NCBI RefSeq assembly: GCF_002008225.1
Contig: NZ_MRDH01000027.1
Coordinates: forward strand, 124,001 to 188,000
Direction: 5' to 3'
DNA: 64,000 nt
From: Agrobacterium salinitolerans
Lineage (GTDB): Bacteria; Pseudomonadota; Alphaproteobacteria; Rhizobiales; Rhizobiaceae
Position numbers and translations under genes: made by a program. Under the pieces are notes generated by a model. That model saw nothing but the letters and a program-made list of their open reading frames with translations. It was not told the DNA's origin and made no database searches. Positions 35,215 through 43,692 of this stretch are shown in pieces; position 1 is the first letter of the stretch, and the number at the start of each line of letters is the position of its first letter.

Positions 35215-36117
35215 ATGACGCGCAAGGATCGATGGATGTCCCCCCTCTGGGGGCGGCGGGAATTTTTGGGCCTGGTCGCTGCTTCTGCTCTTGCCGGCAA
35301 GGCGCGCGCGGCGGTCACGCCACGCCTTGCCGCCATTGACTGGGCCATGTTGGAAACCGCCGTTGCGCTCGGCGTCATGCCGGTGGCGGCGACCGAACTC
35401 ATCCAGTTCCGGGTGGACGCGGTCGAGCCGGAAATCCCTGCAACCGTCGCCGATCTCGGCCTGCGCGGTGCGCCGAACTTCGAGCTTCTGCAACTGACCC
35501 GGCCCGATCTCATTCTGATTTCGCCCTTCTACACCCGTTATATCGGCAGGCTGGAAGCGATTGCCCCGGTCTTCTCGCTGCCCTTTTACGTGAAGGGCGA
35601 ACCGCCTTTCGCAAAGGCGCTGGCGGCGGTCTCAGCCCTTGGCGACAAGCTCGGCAGGGCAGACGAGGCGCGCAGGGTGCTGGGCGAAACGGAAGCGGCG
35701 CTGCAGGCCATGCGGGCCCGCCTTGCCGGTTTTGCGGCGCGGCCGACCTATGTGATCAACATCGGCGACGCCCGGCATTTTCGCGCTTTCGGTGCTGATA
35801 GCATGTTCGGGGATGTTCTTGGCCGGCTGGGGCTTGCCAATGCCTGGGTGGATCGTTCGCAATTCACCTTTGCGGCCCCGGTGCCGCTTGAAAATCTCGC
35901 CGCTTCGCCCGATGCGCGCATCGTCATCGTCTCCGACATTCCGGTCGAGGCGCGGGAAACCTTGCGCAGCAGCGCCATATGGCGCGCGCTGCCTGCCGTG
36001 CGGGAAAACCGGGTGGTCACGCTCGGCAATGTCGGCCCCTATGGCGGCATCACCGCCGGCATGCGCTTTGCGCGGCTTCTGACCGAAGCGCTGACGGCAC
36101 AGGGAGAAGCCCTGTGA
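35215..36117 (+). CDS. fhuD: Iron-siderophore ABC transporter substrate-binding protein (FhuD-like)
   Basis: 300 residues. The N-terminus contains GRREFLGLVAASALAGKARA, a twin-arginine-type signal, so export by Tat is likely. The mature protein has the class III binding-protein fold with long helix: VAATELIQFR, ELLQLTRPDLILIS and FKA-type hydrophobic lobes. It binds the ferric siderophore in the periplasm and delivers it to the permease. The stop codon overlaps the GTG start of fhuB (GTGA), which shows translational coupling. The start at 35215 is 28 bases after the receptor stop. Confidence 0.9.
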   Translation: MTRKDRWMSPLWGRREFLGLVAASALAGKARAAVTPRLAAIDWAMLETAVALGVMPVAATELIQFRVDAVEPEIPATVADLGLRGAPNFELLQLTRPDLILISPFYTRYIGRLEAIAPVFSLPFYVKGEPPFAKALAAVSALGDKLGRADEARRVLGETEAALQAMRARLAGFAARPTYVINIGDARHFRAFGADSMFGDVLGRLGLANAWVDRSQFTFAAPVPLENLAASPDARIVIVSDIPVEARETLRSSAIWRALPAVRENRVVTLGNVGPYGGITAGMRFARLLTEALTAQGEAL

Positions 36118-38078
36118 CGGCACGGCCTCTCCAGTTTTTCTTCGGGCTTCTGTTTGTTTTCGCTTGCGGCCTTTCCCTGTATGCCGGCCTGCAACGGTTG
36201 CCCCTCGGTGCTTGGCCGAGCCTGCCATTCGATGCCGCATCCATGTCCATGGATCAGATCATCTTCGCCTTCAGCCTGCTGCCGCGCATGGCGGTCGCCA
36301 TTCTGGCGGGCGCGATGCTGGGACTGTCGGGTGCGTTGTTGCAGCAATTGCTGCGCAATCCGATTGCCGATCCTTCGACACTCGGCATCTCGGCCGGCGC
36401 GCAACTCGCCATCGTCATCGCCACCCTGTTTTTTCCCTCGGTATTGGATGGCAACCGCGCCCTGGTCGCGCTCGCCGGCGCGGCCGCTGCGGCCGGCGTC
36501 GTGTTCCTTTTAGGCTGGCGACGCTCCTTCGAGCCGGTGACCATGGTGGTGTCGGGGCTGCTGGTCGGCATCACCGCCGCGTCCGTTTCCGCGGCGCTGA
36601 CTTTGGCGCAGGGCGAATATCTGATGTCGCTGGTCGTCTGGAACGGCGGCTCGCTCAGCCAGCAGGACTGGTCGAACGCCTTGTCTCTCGCGTTTCAGCT
36701 TCTTGCCGGGCTCGTTCTGACCGGCCTGCTGATTAAGCCGCTGACGGTCCTCGGTCTCGGCGATGCCGGTGCACGATCGCTCGGCGTCTCGCTGTTTTCG
36801 ATCAGGCTGGCGGTCGCCGCCGTCGCGGTCATGCTGGCCGCTTTCGTTGCCGCAGCGGTCGGCCTCGTCAGCTTCATCGGTCTTGCCGCGCCGGCGCTCA
36901 CCCGGGCGCTCGGCGTGCGACGGTCATCCTCCGTCCTTCTTGTTTCGCCCCTGCTGGGCGGTCTGCTGCTCTGGTTCTGCGACGGTCTCGTGCAGCTTCT
37001 GGCGAGTACGACGGCGGAAGTTTTCCCGACGGGTGCCGTAACGGCGCTGATCGGCGGGCCGCTGCTTCTATGGCTGCTGCCGAAAATCCGGCCGACCGAT
37101 GTGCATCGTGGCGAAGGCGTCGATCTCGCCACACGACGCGGGCTTGCGGCCCTGCTGCCGGTGCTCTTCATCATGGCAGTGCTGGTATTTGCCGCACTCG
37201 CCATCGGCAAGGGGCCTGATGGCTGGACAATGCTCAAGGCCACTGACCTGCAAAGCCTTATGCCCTTCCGCTGGCCGCGGCTGTTGGCCGCCGTGGCCGC
37301 CGGCGGTCTGCTCGCCATGGCGGGCGCACTTCTCCAGCGGCTTACCGGTAATCCCATGGCAAGCCCGGAAGTGATCGGCGTCAGCGGCGGTGCAGGCCTC
37401 GGTTTTGCCGCCGCCATTACGATTTTTCCGGCCGCCGGTCTTTTCGAACTGTTTTGCGGCGCCGGCATCGGCTCTGCGGCCGTCATGATCCTCGTCCTGC
37501 TGTTTTCCATGCGCCGGCACCTCGCGCCGGAAAAAATACTACTCGCCGGCATTGCCGTCAGTTCGCTCTGCTCGGCCGTTCTCTCGGCGCTGCTTGCCAT
37601 CGGCGACCAGCGGGCATGGCAGATTCTCGCCTGGCTCAGCGGCTCCGGTTCGTCGGCGACACCGGCTTCGGCTATCTTTCTCTCCATCCTTTCCATCGTG
37701 CTTCTGGCGGCGGCCCTTTCGGTGACCCGCTGGCTGACGATCCTGCCGCTGGGGCGGGACGTGCCGCTATCGCTTGGCCTGCCGCTCAGCACCGCGCGTA
37801 TCGCCGTTATCGCGGTGGCGGGCATTGCCACCGGTGCCGCCTCGCTGCTCGTTGGCCCCTTGAGTTTTGTCGGGTTGATGGCGCCGCATATTGCGCTGCG
37901 CGCCGGTTTCACCACGCCGCGCGACCATCTCTTCGCCTCCTTCCTGTTCGGCGCGGTGCTGATGGCGCTTTCCGATCTCGGCGCACGGACAGTCACCTTT
38001 CCCTATGAACTGCCGCTCGGGCTTTTTGCGGCTCTGGCAGGCGCGCCTTACCTGATCTGGCTTTCAGGCAGGCGATGA
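36114..38078 (+). CDS. fhuB: Fused Fe3+-hydroxamate ABC permease (FhuB-like)
   Basis: 654 residues from the GTG at 36114 that overlaps the fhuD stop; GGGAGAAG lies upstream. Two FecCD permease repeats are joined in one chain, roughly 1-325 and 345-654, each with about ten membrane segments and the family motif (LRNPIADPSTLGISAGAQLA in the first; LTGNPMASPEVIGVSGGAGL in the second). This single-chain architecture is the hallmark of FhuB. It forms the inner-membrane channel with the ATPase encoded next. A reading start at 35979 overlaps fhuD extensively and is rejected. Confidence 0.95.
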   Translation: MTARPLQFFFGLLFVFACGLSLYAGLQRLPLGAWPSLPFDAASMSMDQIIFAFSLLPRMAVAILAGAMLGLSGALLQQLLRNPIADPSTLGISAGAQLAIVIATLFFPSVLDGNRALVALAGAAAAAGVVFLLGWRRSFEPVTMVVSGLLVGITAASVSAALTLAQGEYLMSLVVWNGGSLSQQDWSNALSLAFQLLAGLVLTGLLIKPLTVLGLGDAGARSLGVSLFSIRLAVAAVAVMLAAFVAAAVGLVSFIGLAAPALTRALGVRRSSSVLLVSPLLGGLLLWFCDGLVQLLASTTAEVFPTGAVTALIGGPLLLWLLPKIRPTDVHRGEGVDLATRRGLAALLPVLFIMAVLVFAALAIGKGPDGWTMLKATDLQSLMPFRWPRLLAAVAAGGLLAMAGALLQRLTGNPMASPEVIGVSGGAGLGFAAAITIFPAAGLFELFCGAGIGSAAVMILVLLFSMRRHLAPEKILLAGIAVSSLCSAVLSALLAIGDQRAWQILAWLSGSGSSATPASAIFLSILSIVLLAAALSVTRWLTILPLGRDVPLSLGLPLSTARIAVIAVAGIATGAASLLVGPLSFVGLMAPHIALRAGFTTPRDHLFASFLFGAVLMALSDLGARTVTFPYELPLGLFAALAGAPYLIWLSGRR

Positions 38079-38112
38079 CTAAATTTTTGAACGGTGTACG
38101 GAGATGATAACA

Positions 38113-38922
38113 ATGGGTCAGGCAGCGCTTGCCGTCGATGATGACGATATTCCGCTCTTTTCTCTCGACGGCGTGACGATGGAAGTGCCGGGCAGGACAT
38201 TGTTGCAGCCGCTGACGGCCAGTTTTGCGACCGGCAAGACCATTGGCCTGATCGGTCATAACGGTTCGGGAAAATCCACGTTGCTCAAGATTCTCGCGCG
38301 CATGCAGGAGCCGACGGCGGGCAGGGTCTCATTCGAGGGTAAGACGCTCGGCGCCTGGGGCAATCGTGAATTTGCGCGAAAGCTCGCCTATCTGCCGCAA
38401 TATACGCCGGCCGCCTCCGGCATGCTGGCTAAGGAACTGGTGGCGCTCGGCCGTTATCCTTGGCACGGCGCGCTTGGGCAGTTCACCAAAGCCGATCAGG
38501 AGAAGGTGGATGAAGCCATCGAACTCACCGACACCGTCGCCTTCCGCGACCGGCTGGTGGACACGCTGTCCGGGGGTGAGCGCCAGCGCGTGTGGCTTGC
38601 GATGCTGGTGGCCCAGAACGCCGAAAGCCTACTTCTCGACGAACCCATCTCCGCGCTCGACATGGCGCACCAGCTCGAGGTGCTGTCTCTGGTGCAGAGA
38701 CTGTCGCGCGAAAAGGGCCTCGGCGTCATCGTGGTGCTGCACGATGTCAACATGGCGGCACGTTTCTGCGATGAGATCGTCGCGCTTCATTCCGGCCAAC
38801 TCATTGCACGCGGAACGCCGCAGGAGATCATGACGCCGGAGACGCTGGAGCGCATCTACGGCGTGCGCATGGATGTCATGACCCATGCCGCCACCGGCCT
38901 TCCTGTCGCTTTGCCGCTTTGA
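38113..38922 (+). CDS. fhuC: Iron-siderophore ABC transporter ATPase (FhuC-like)
   Basis: 269 residues from ATG 38113, with ACGGAG nine bases upstream. It has Walker A GHNGSGKST, Q-loop LAYLPQ, signature TLSGGERQRVWLAM, Walker B LLLDEPISALD and the H-loop VLHDVNMAARF. It powers uptake of the ferric siderophore through the FhuB channel. It is the last gene of the locus, and an 11-bp inverted repeat follows 68 bases downstream. The FepC group is similar, but the fused permease favours FhuC. Confidence 0.93.
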   Translation: MGQAALAVDDDDIPLFSLDGVTMEVPGRTLLQPLTASFATGKTIGLIGHNGSGKSTLLKILARMQEPTAGRVSFEGKTLGAWGNREFARKLAYLPQYTPAASGMLAKELVALGRYPWHGALGQFTKADQEKVDEAIELTDTVAFRDRLVDTLSGGERQRVWLAMLVAQNAESLLLDEPISALDMAHQLEVLSLVQRLSREKGLGVIVVLHDVNMAARFCDEIVALHSGQLIARGTPQEIMTPETLERIYGVRMDVMTHAATGLPVALPL

Positions 38923-38990
38923 GATGTTGCAGCAAAACAACGGGCGGAAACGCTTGCTGTTGATGGTAATTCCGCGCGCATTTGTCGCCC

Positions 38991-39033
38991 TAACAATGTC
39001 TTAATGCCAGCCTACCGCCATCAGACATTGTTA
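38991..39033. repeat. Inverted repeat after fhuC
   Basis: TAACAATGTCT (38991-39001) and AGACATTGTTA (39023-39033) pair perfectly across 21 bases. It may terminate the fhu transcript or act as an operator for the DUF992 gene. No T-run is present. Confidence 0.4.
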
Positions 39034-39168
39034 ACCGTTTCGCTTTCATCGCCTCCAATTCAATTGTTTTGGATCGATTTTTCGGAACAAACGTTAACAG
39101 TGCGGAATTCAATATCCGGAGAGGGCAAGAAGGGCTGCTGCGGGTAGGATAAAACAGGAGAAAACAAG

Positions 39169-39696
39169 ATGAAAAAGGCTGTTGCCGTAACTTTTGCCGC
39201 ATTGACGATGGGCCTTGGCGGAACCGTATCCGCGCTCGCCGCCGACCTTGCAAGATATGAGCCGGCTCCACAGGAGCAGGACGATCGCAACGGCGTCAAG
39301 ATCGGTTACCTCACCTGCGATATCGGCGGCGGTGTCGGTTACGTTCTCGGCTCGGCCAAGGAACTGGATTGCACCTTCCAGTCCACCATGGGCGCGCGTC
39401 GCACAGACCATTACACCGGCGCCATCCGCAAGATGGGTGTTGACCTCGGTTTCACCACGCAGGGCCGTCTGGTCTGGGCCGTTTTCGCCCCGACTGCCGG
39501 TTATCACCGCGGTTCGCTGGGCGGCCTCTATCAGGGCGCAACGGCTGAAGTCACCGTCGGTCTCGGCGTCGGCACCAACATCCTCGTTGGCGGCACCTCC
39601 GGCTCCATCCAGCTTCAGACGGTCAGCGTAACGGGTCAGGTTGGCCTCAACCTTGCTGCCACCGGCACGTCTGTGACGCTGACGGCCATGAACTGA
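39169..39696 (+). CDS. Exported DUF992 protein
   Basis: 175 residues. A signal peptide (MKKAVAVTFAALTMGLGGTV ending at ALAA) precedes the DUF992 domain: VKIGYLTCDIGGGVGYVLGS, LDCTFQS, HYTGAIRKMGVDLGFT and the glycine-rich GGLYQGATAEVTVGLGVG. The family is common in rhizobia. It is small and periplasmic, of unknown function, and has a beta-rich character that recalls DUF992/EipA-type envelope proteins. AGGAG precedes the start. It is probably monocistronic, with a hairpin just after the stop. Confidence 0.88.
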   Translation: MKKAVAVTFAALTMGLGGTVSALAADLARYEPAPQEQDDRNGVKIGYLTCDIGGGVGYVLGSAKELDCTFQSTMGARRTDHYTGAIRKMGVDLGFTTQGRLVWAVFAPTAGYHRGSLGGLYQGATAEVTVGLGVGTNILVGGTSGSIQLQTVSVTGQVGLNLAATGTSVTLTAMN

Positions 39697-39703
39697 TCGG
39701 CGA

Positions 39704-39730
39704 ATTGCCCGGTGTTTTTAACCGGGCATT
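39704..39730 (+). terminator. Hairpin after DUF992 gene
   Basis: AATTGCCCGGT-GTTTTT-AACCGGGCATT stem lies 8 bases after the stop codon. No clear T-run follows, so its terminator function is probable rather than certain. Confidence 0.5.
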
Positions 39731-39794
39731 GTGTCGCGCGTCAAAACACGTCCTCTTCGTTGCCAGACGGGGAGGGCGTTGTATTATCCGGACC

Positions 39795-40193
39795 ATGATT
39801 TCCGTCTTCAGACAAGCCGCGGCCGTGGCCGCGTTTCCCCTCCTTCTTGCGACAAGCGCCTTTGCCGAGGGGGATGCTGCGCGTGGTGAGAAGGTTTTCA
39901 GCCGCTGTTCCACCTGCCATAGCATCGAGGCACCGCGTACCCGCATGGGGCCACATCTGATGGGCGTGGTCGGCAGGCCGATGGCGAGCGTGGCCGATTA
40001 CGGTCATTATTCACGGTCTCTGAAGGACGCAGGCGCATCTGGCCGGGTCTGGACAGAAGAAGAATTGCAGAAATTCATCGCCAGCCCGAAAAAGGCAATC
40101 CCCGGAAATGCGATGCGCTTTTTCGGGCTATGGAGCGAAACCGATATTGTTGATCTAATCGCCTATCTGAAGACGCATCCCCTGCCGCAGTAA
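39795..40193 (+). CDS. Class I cytochrome c
   Basis: 132 residues from ATG 39795. A signal peptide ending at SAFA is followed by EGDAARGEKVFSRCSTCHSI with the CxxCH heme-binding site. The distal Met is probably in PGNAMRF, and the C-terminal helix is DIVDLIAYLKTH. This is a small soluble periplasmic cytochrome c2/c552-type electron carrier. The partner oxidase or dehydrogenase is not encoded nearby. It is convergent with recX, three bases apart. Confidence 0.93.
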   Translation: MISVFRQAAAVAAFPLLLATSAFAEGDAARGEKVFSRCSTCHSIEAPRTRMGPHLMGVVGRPMASVADYGHYSRSLKDAGASGRVWTEEELQKFIASPKKAIPGNAMRFFGLWSETDIVDLIAYLKTHPLPQ

Positions 40194-40196
40194 ATG

Positions 40197-40787
40197 TTAA
40201 AGCGGCGCGTCGGAGAGGATGTCCTCCGCCTCTTCCGTTGTCATCGCCATCACCTTCGCGCCGATTTCAAAACTGAAGCCGTTGCGGGCGAAAGCGGAAA
40301 ATTCCTTGGCCTTGCGTTTCTCGTCCGGTTCGACACGGCGATAAGGCCCAAAGGCGCGTTTGCGTGCGAAAATGACGGCGGCGACCAGATCGTTGGTCTC
40401 CTGCAACGCGGCCGTGGCCGTTTCCCGGGCGACTCCCTTGATCTGGAGTTTCTGCGCCAGCCCGCGTTTTGACTTGCCGCTTCGCTGGCCGCTTCGCACG
40501 GTGATTTCCGCAAAAGCCGTATCGTCGAGCGCCTTGATGCCGTAAGCGAAGGTCACCGCAAATTCGCCGAGCGCCTTTACCTGCGCCGCGCCGATATCCT
40601 CGAATTTTTCCCGGGCCTTGCGCATGATGGCGTCGCGCAGCTGCTTTTCCGTCATCATCCGCTGTTGCAGTCGGTAGAGAGCGGAATTGCGCGCCCAGGA
40701 GAGCATACGGCTGGTGGGCTCGATGGCCTGTGCTTCGTCGTCGAACTCCATATCGTCAGTCAGGAAGGGGCTGGAATCGTCACTCAT
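40197..40787 (-). CDS. recX: Regulatory protein RecX
   Basis: 196 residues from ATG 40787. It has the helical RecX fold built of tandem three-helix repeats: ALYRLQQRMMTEKQLRDAIM in the first, and KRGLAQKLQIKGVARETATA in the second. RecX binds RecA filaments and limits recombinase activity. The gene is not beside recA here, as is usual in rhizobia. It lies 70 bases after the lactonase gene on the same strand. The start choice fits the end of unrelated upstream sequence; a longer start at 40889 adds low-complexity residues. Confidence 0.85.
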   Translation of the reverse strand: MSDDSSPFLTDDMEFDDEAQAIEPTSRMLSWARNSALYRLQQRMMTEKQLRDAIMRKAREKFEDIGAAQVKALGEFAVTFAYGIKALDDTAFAEITVRSGQRSGKSKRGLAQKLQIKGVARETATAALQETNDLVAAVIFARKRAFGPYRRVEPDEKRKAKEFSAFARNGFSFEIGAKVMAMTTEEAEDILSDAPL

Positions 40788-40857
40788 GGCGCATTTATAA
40801 CGCGCTTGAGCCGTCTTGCCAGTTCCCTCCCGGCCTGAATTCTCCGGTTTCGGTGTC

Positions 40858-41778
40858 TCAGGGCGTCTGTGCGCCGGTGGCGGCGACATAGACCGAATAG
40901 AGCGATTTCGTTGCGGTAATGAACAGGCGGTTCTTCTTCGGGCCGCCGAAAGTGAGGTTCGCCACCGTCTGTGGCACCTTGATCTTGCCGATCAGCGTAC
41001 CGTCAGGTGCAAAGCAATGAACGCCGTCGCCTGCACTGGTCCAGAGGTTGCCAGCCGTATCCAGGCGGAATCCATCCGGCAAGCCATTGTCGAGATTGCA
41101 GAATTCCCGGCCATTCGTAAGCTTCACGTCATCCACCACGTCGAAGACGCGGATATGGCGCGGGCGGGATACATCATGGCTATAGGAGCTGTCGGCGACG
41201 TAGAGCTTCGTTTCGTCGGGCGAGAATGCAAGGCCGTTCGGCTGCACGAAATCGTCGATGGCGATGTCGATCTTTCCGGTTGCGGGATCGAGCCTATAGA
41301 CGTTGCGGGTCTTCTGCTCCGGCTCGGCCTTGTAGCCCTCATAGTCTGAAAGAATGCCGTAGGTCGGATCGGTGAACCAGACGCTGCCGTCGGATTTCAC
41401 CACCACATCATTGGGAGAGTTCAGCCGCTTGCCGCCGTAGCTGTCGGCGAGAACCGTGATCGAGCCATCGACCTCGGTGCGGGTGACGCGTCGGCCGCCA
41501 TGTTCGCAGGAGACAAGCCTCCCCTGCCGGTCGCGGGTATTGCCGTTGGTGAAGTTGGAAGGCTGGCGGAAGACCGAAATGCCGCCGTCCGGCACCCAGC
41601 GCAGCATGCGCTCATTGGGAATATCGCTGAACAGCAGGCAGTTGAGATCGGCAAACCACACCGGTCCTTCGGCCCAGCGGCAGCCGGAATAAAGCTCTTC
41701 CAGCTCCGCATTGCCGACGATCAGGTGACGGAAGCGGTCATCGTGGATTTCGTAAGGGGAGGTCTTGTCTGTGGTCAT
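40858..41778 (-). CDS. SMP-30/gluconolactonase family lactonase
   Basis: 306 residues from ATG 41778. The six-bladed propeller has family signatures: CRWAEGPVWFADLNCLLFSD with the metal-binding Glu, GRLVSCEHGGRRVTR, KRLNSPNDVVVKSDGSVWFT with the Asn ligand, and PNGLAFSPDETKLYVADSS with the catalytic Asp region. It hydrolyses a sugar lactone in the cytosol. It is last in an operon with a sugar-type ABC importer (binding protein, ATPase, two permeases), so it probably opens the lactone made from the imported sugar. No dehydrogenase for that sugar is in the operon. Confidence 0.9.
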   Translation of the reverse strand: MTTDKTSPYEIHDDRFRHLIVGNAELEELYSGCRWAEGPVWFADLNCLLFSDIPNERMLRWVPDGGISVFRQPSNFTNGNTRDRQGRLVSCEHGGRRVTRTEVDGSITVLADSYGGKRLNSPNDVVVKSDGSVWFTDPTYGILSDYEGYKAEPEQKTRNVYRLDPATGKIDIAIDDFVQPNGLAFSPDETKLYVADSSYSHDVSRPRHIRVFDVVDDVKLTNGREFCNLDNGLPDGFRLDTAGNLWTSAGDGVHCFAPDGTLIGKIKVPQTVANLTFGGPKKNRLFITATKSLYSVYVAATGAQTP

Positions 41779-41806
41779 GAGCGTGGTCCGCTTGAGAGCT
41801 TGTCGT

Positions 41807-42754
41807 TCAGCGCGTGGCTTTGGGGCCGCTTGCCAGAAGGATGACGGAGATGATGATGAGGCCGGTGAGGATGAGGCGGATGCCGGCGCCGAAACCATAG
41901 GTGTTCAGCATCGATACCACCAGGAACATGAAAAGCGAGGCGCCCCAGATGCCAGGCACATTGGAATCACCACCCGCGACCGCCGTGCCGCCAATGACGA
42001 CGACGGCGATGGACATCAGCAGATATTCCGAGCCCATGTTGAGCGCAGCACCGCCGGAGAAGCTGGCGAGAAGATAACCGGCAATCGCCGCCAGCACCGC
42101 GCAGAGCACATAGGTGACGAAACGGGCGCCGTCCACCGGAATGCCGGTCATACGGGCGGCGAAGGTGCTCTGGCCGATGGCGGAAATCCAGCGGCCGTAA
42201 AACGAGCGGTCGAGAAGCAGCCAGGCGATGACGGAAAGCAGCAGGGCGACAAGCGCCACGTTGGGGATGCCGAAGAAGCTCGACGTGGCGAATGTGGCCA
42301 AAGTGTCCGGCGGCTTGATGCGCAGGCCGCGGTTCGACCAGATGGCGATGGATTGCACGATGAAGCTCATGGAGAGCGTCGCGATGATCGGCGGGATGCG
42401 CAGGAGTTTGATCAGCGCATAATTGCCGATGCCGATGGCGATGCCGATCAGGATGGCGATCAGCAGTCCAGGCAGAATGAGACCGTCCGACACATCCATG
42501 AATTTGAGCGCCAGCGTGCCTGACAGCGTCATTGTGGCGGGAACGCAGAGGTCGATATTGCCGGGCCCGAGCGTGATGACGAACATCTGGCCGATGCCGA
42601 CGATGACCGAAAAGGCCGCGAAGGTGAGTGCTGCATGCGACAGGCCGAAGGAGCTTGCGCCGCCGGTGAAGAGCACGGTGACGATCCAGACCGCAATGGT
42701 TGCGGCAAAGGACCAGATCCATGGTTTTCCGGTGAGGGAAGAGAGCCCGTTCAT
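41807..42754 (-). CDS. Sugar ABC transporter permease (RbsC-like), second
   Basis: 315 residues with about eight to ten membrane segments of the BPD_transp_2 type. Motifs include GIGQMFVITLGPGNIDLCVP and GGTAVAGGDSNVPGIWGASL, typical of branched RbsC/XylH-like permeases. Its start overlaps the preceding permease stop by four bases (ATGA). It should form a heterodimeric channel with that permease, since the two differ in sequence. It serves the importer whose binding protein is encoded at 45245-46261. Confidence 0.92.
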   Translation of the reverse strand: MNGLSSLTGKPWIWSFAATIAVWIVTVLFTGGASSFGLSHAALTFAAFSVIVGIGQMFVITLGPGNIDLCVPATMTLSGTLALKFMDVSDGLILPGLLIAILIGIAIGIGNYALIKLLRIPPIIATLSMSFIVQSIAIWSNRGLRIKPPDTLATFATSSFFGIPNVALVALLLSVIAWLLLDRSFYGRWISAIGQSTFAARMTGIPVDGARFVTYVLCAVLAAIAGYLLASFSGGAALNMGSEYLLMSIAVVVIGGTAVAGGDSNVPGIWGASLFMFLVVSMLNTYGFGAGIRLILTGLIIISVILLASGPKATR

Positions 42755-43692
42755 TGATTTTTCTCCCGTTTTTCAAGACGGTTGAGCAGGATGCGCAGCG
42801 CCAGCACGATGATCAGGATCGCCCCTTGAGCGCCGATCTGCCAGTCGGGCGAAATGCGCATGAAAGAGAGGAACGAGCCGGCGAGCGTCAGCGTCAGCGC
42901 GCCGATGACGGCGCCGATGGGGGAGACCCTGCCGCCGACGAATTCGCCGCCGCCGAGGATGACGCCGGCAATCGACAGCAGCGTGTAACGCAGCGCGATA
43001 TTAGCATCCGCCGATGTCGTCAGCCCCACAAGAGCGATACCGGACAGCACCGCGAAGAAACCGGCCAACGCAAAGGTGGCGGCGCGGATGCCGATGACCG
43101 ACCAGCCGGAGCGCTCGACCGAGCGGAAATTGCCGCCGACGCCGCGCATCAACACTCCGAAGGAAGAGCGCATGACGATATAATGGGCGACCGCCGCGAT
43201 CAGGATGCTGGCGACGATGGCGATTGGCACGAGCGGCGGTTTCGCCGTCATCAGCGTGCGGATGAAGGCAGGCGCCTGGCCGCCGGGCGAGGGGAGGATG
43301 AGGACGGCGAGGCCGCCCCAGACGAAGCTCATGCCAAGTGTAACGACGATGGAGGGCAGGTTGCGGATATGGATGATGGCGCCGAGCAATGCATAAACCG
43401 CAATCGCACCGGCAAAAATCGCAATTCCGAGGGCGGGCGTGGTTTGCAGGAAAGTGGCGGTTACACAGGCGCAGAAACTGACGAAGGCGCCCATCGACAG
43501 ATCGAGATCGTTGACCGACATGATCAGCATCTGCGCAATGGTGGCGAGCGCAATCGGCACGGCCAGATTGAACAGCAGGTTCATGCCGGTATAGCTCATG
43601 GCGCGCGGCTGCATGTAGAAGACGGCGGCTAGCAGGAAGGCGAGCGAGGCGGCGGGAATGATGAGGCGGAGCGCGTTTGCGGAGAGTTTCAT
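42751..43692 (-). CDS. Sugar ABC transporter permease (RbsC-like), first
   Basis: 313 residues, multi-spanning inner-membrane protein of the BPD_transp_2 family. Features include ATIAQMLIMSVNDLDLSMGA near residue 50 and GGGEFVGGRVSPIGAVIGAL near 250, the EAA-like region of sugar permeases. It overlaps both the ATPase gene upstream and the second permease downstream by four bases. It partners with the 41807-42754 product. Confidence 0.92.
   Translation of the reverse strand: MKLSANALRLIIPAASLAFLLAAVFYMQPRAMSYTGMNLLFNLAVPIALATIAQMLIMSVNDLDLSMGAFVSFCACVTATFLQTTPALGIAIFAGAIAVYALLGAIIHIRNLPSIVVTLGMSFVWGGLAVLILPSPGGQAPAFIRTLMTAKPPLVPIAIVASILIAAVAHYIVMRSSFGVLMRGVGGNFRSVERSGWSVIGIRAATFALAGFFAVLSGIALVGLTTSADANIALRYTLLSIAGVILGGGEFVGGRVSPIGAVIGALTLTLAGSFLSFMRISPDWQIGAQGAILIIVLALRILLNRLEKREKNQ

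Noticed and set aside
33453..35513. Very long minus-strand open frame (686 codons) opposite the TonB receptor gene
   Set aside because: It is a shadow of the GC-rich codon usage of the receptor gene. Its translation has no signal peptide or domain and is biased as expected for an antisense frame.
36695..37996. Long minus-strand open frame opposite fhuB
   Set aside because: The translation is Ser/Pro/Arg-rich low-complexity sequence. The plus-strand permease explains the region.
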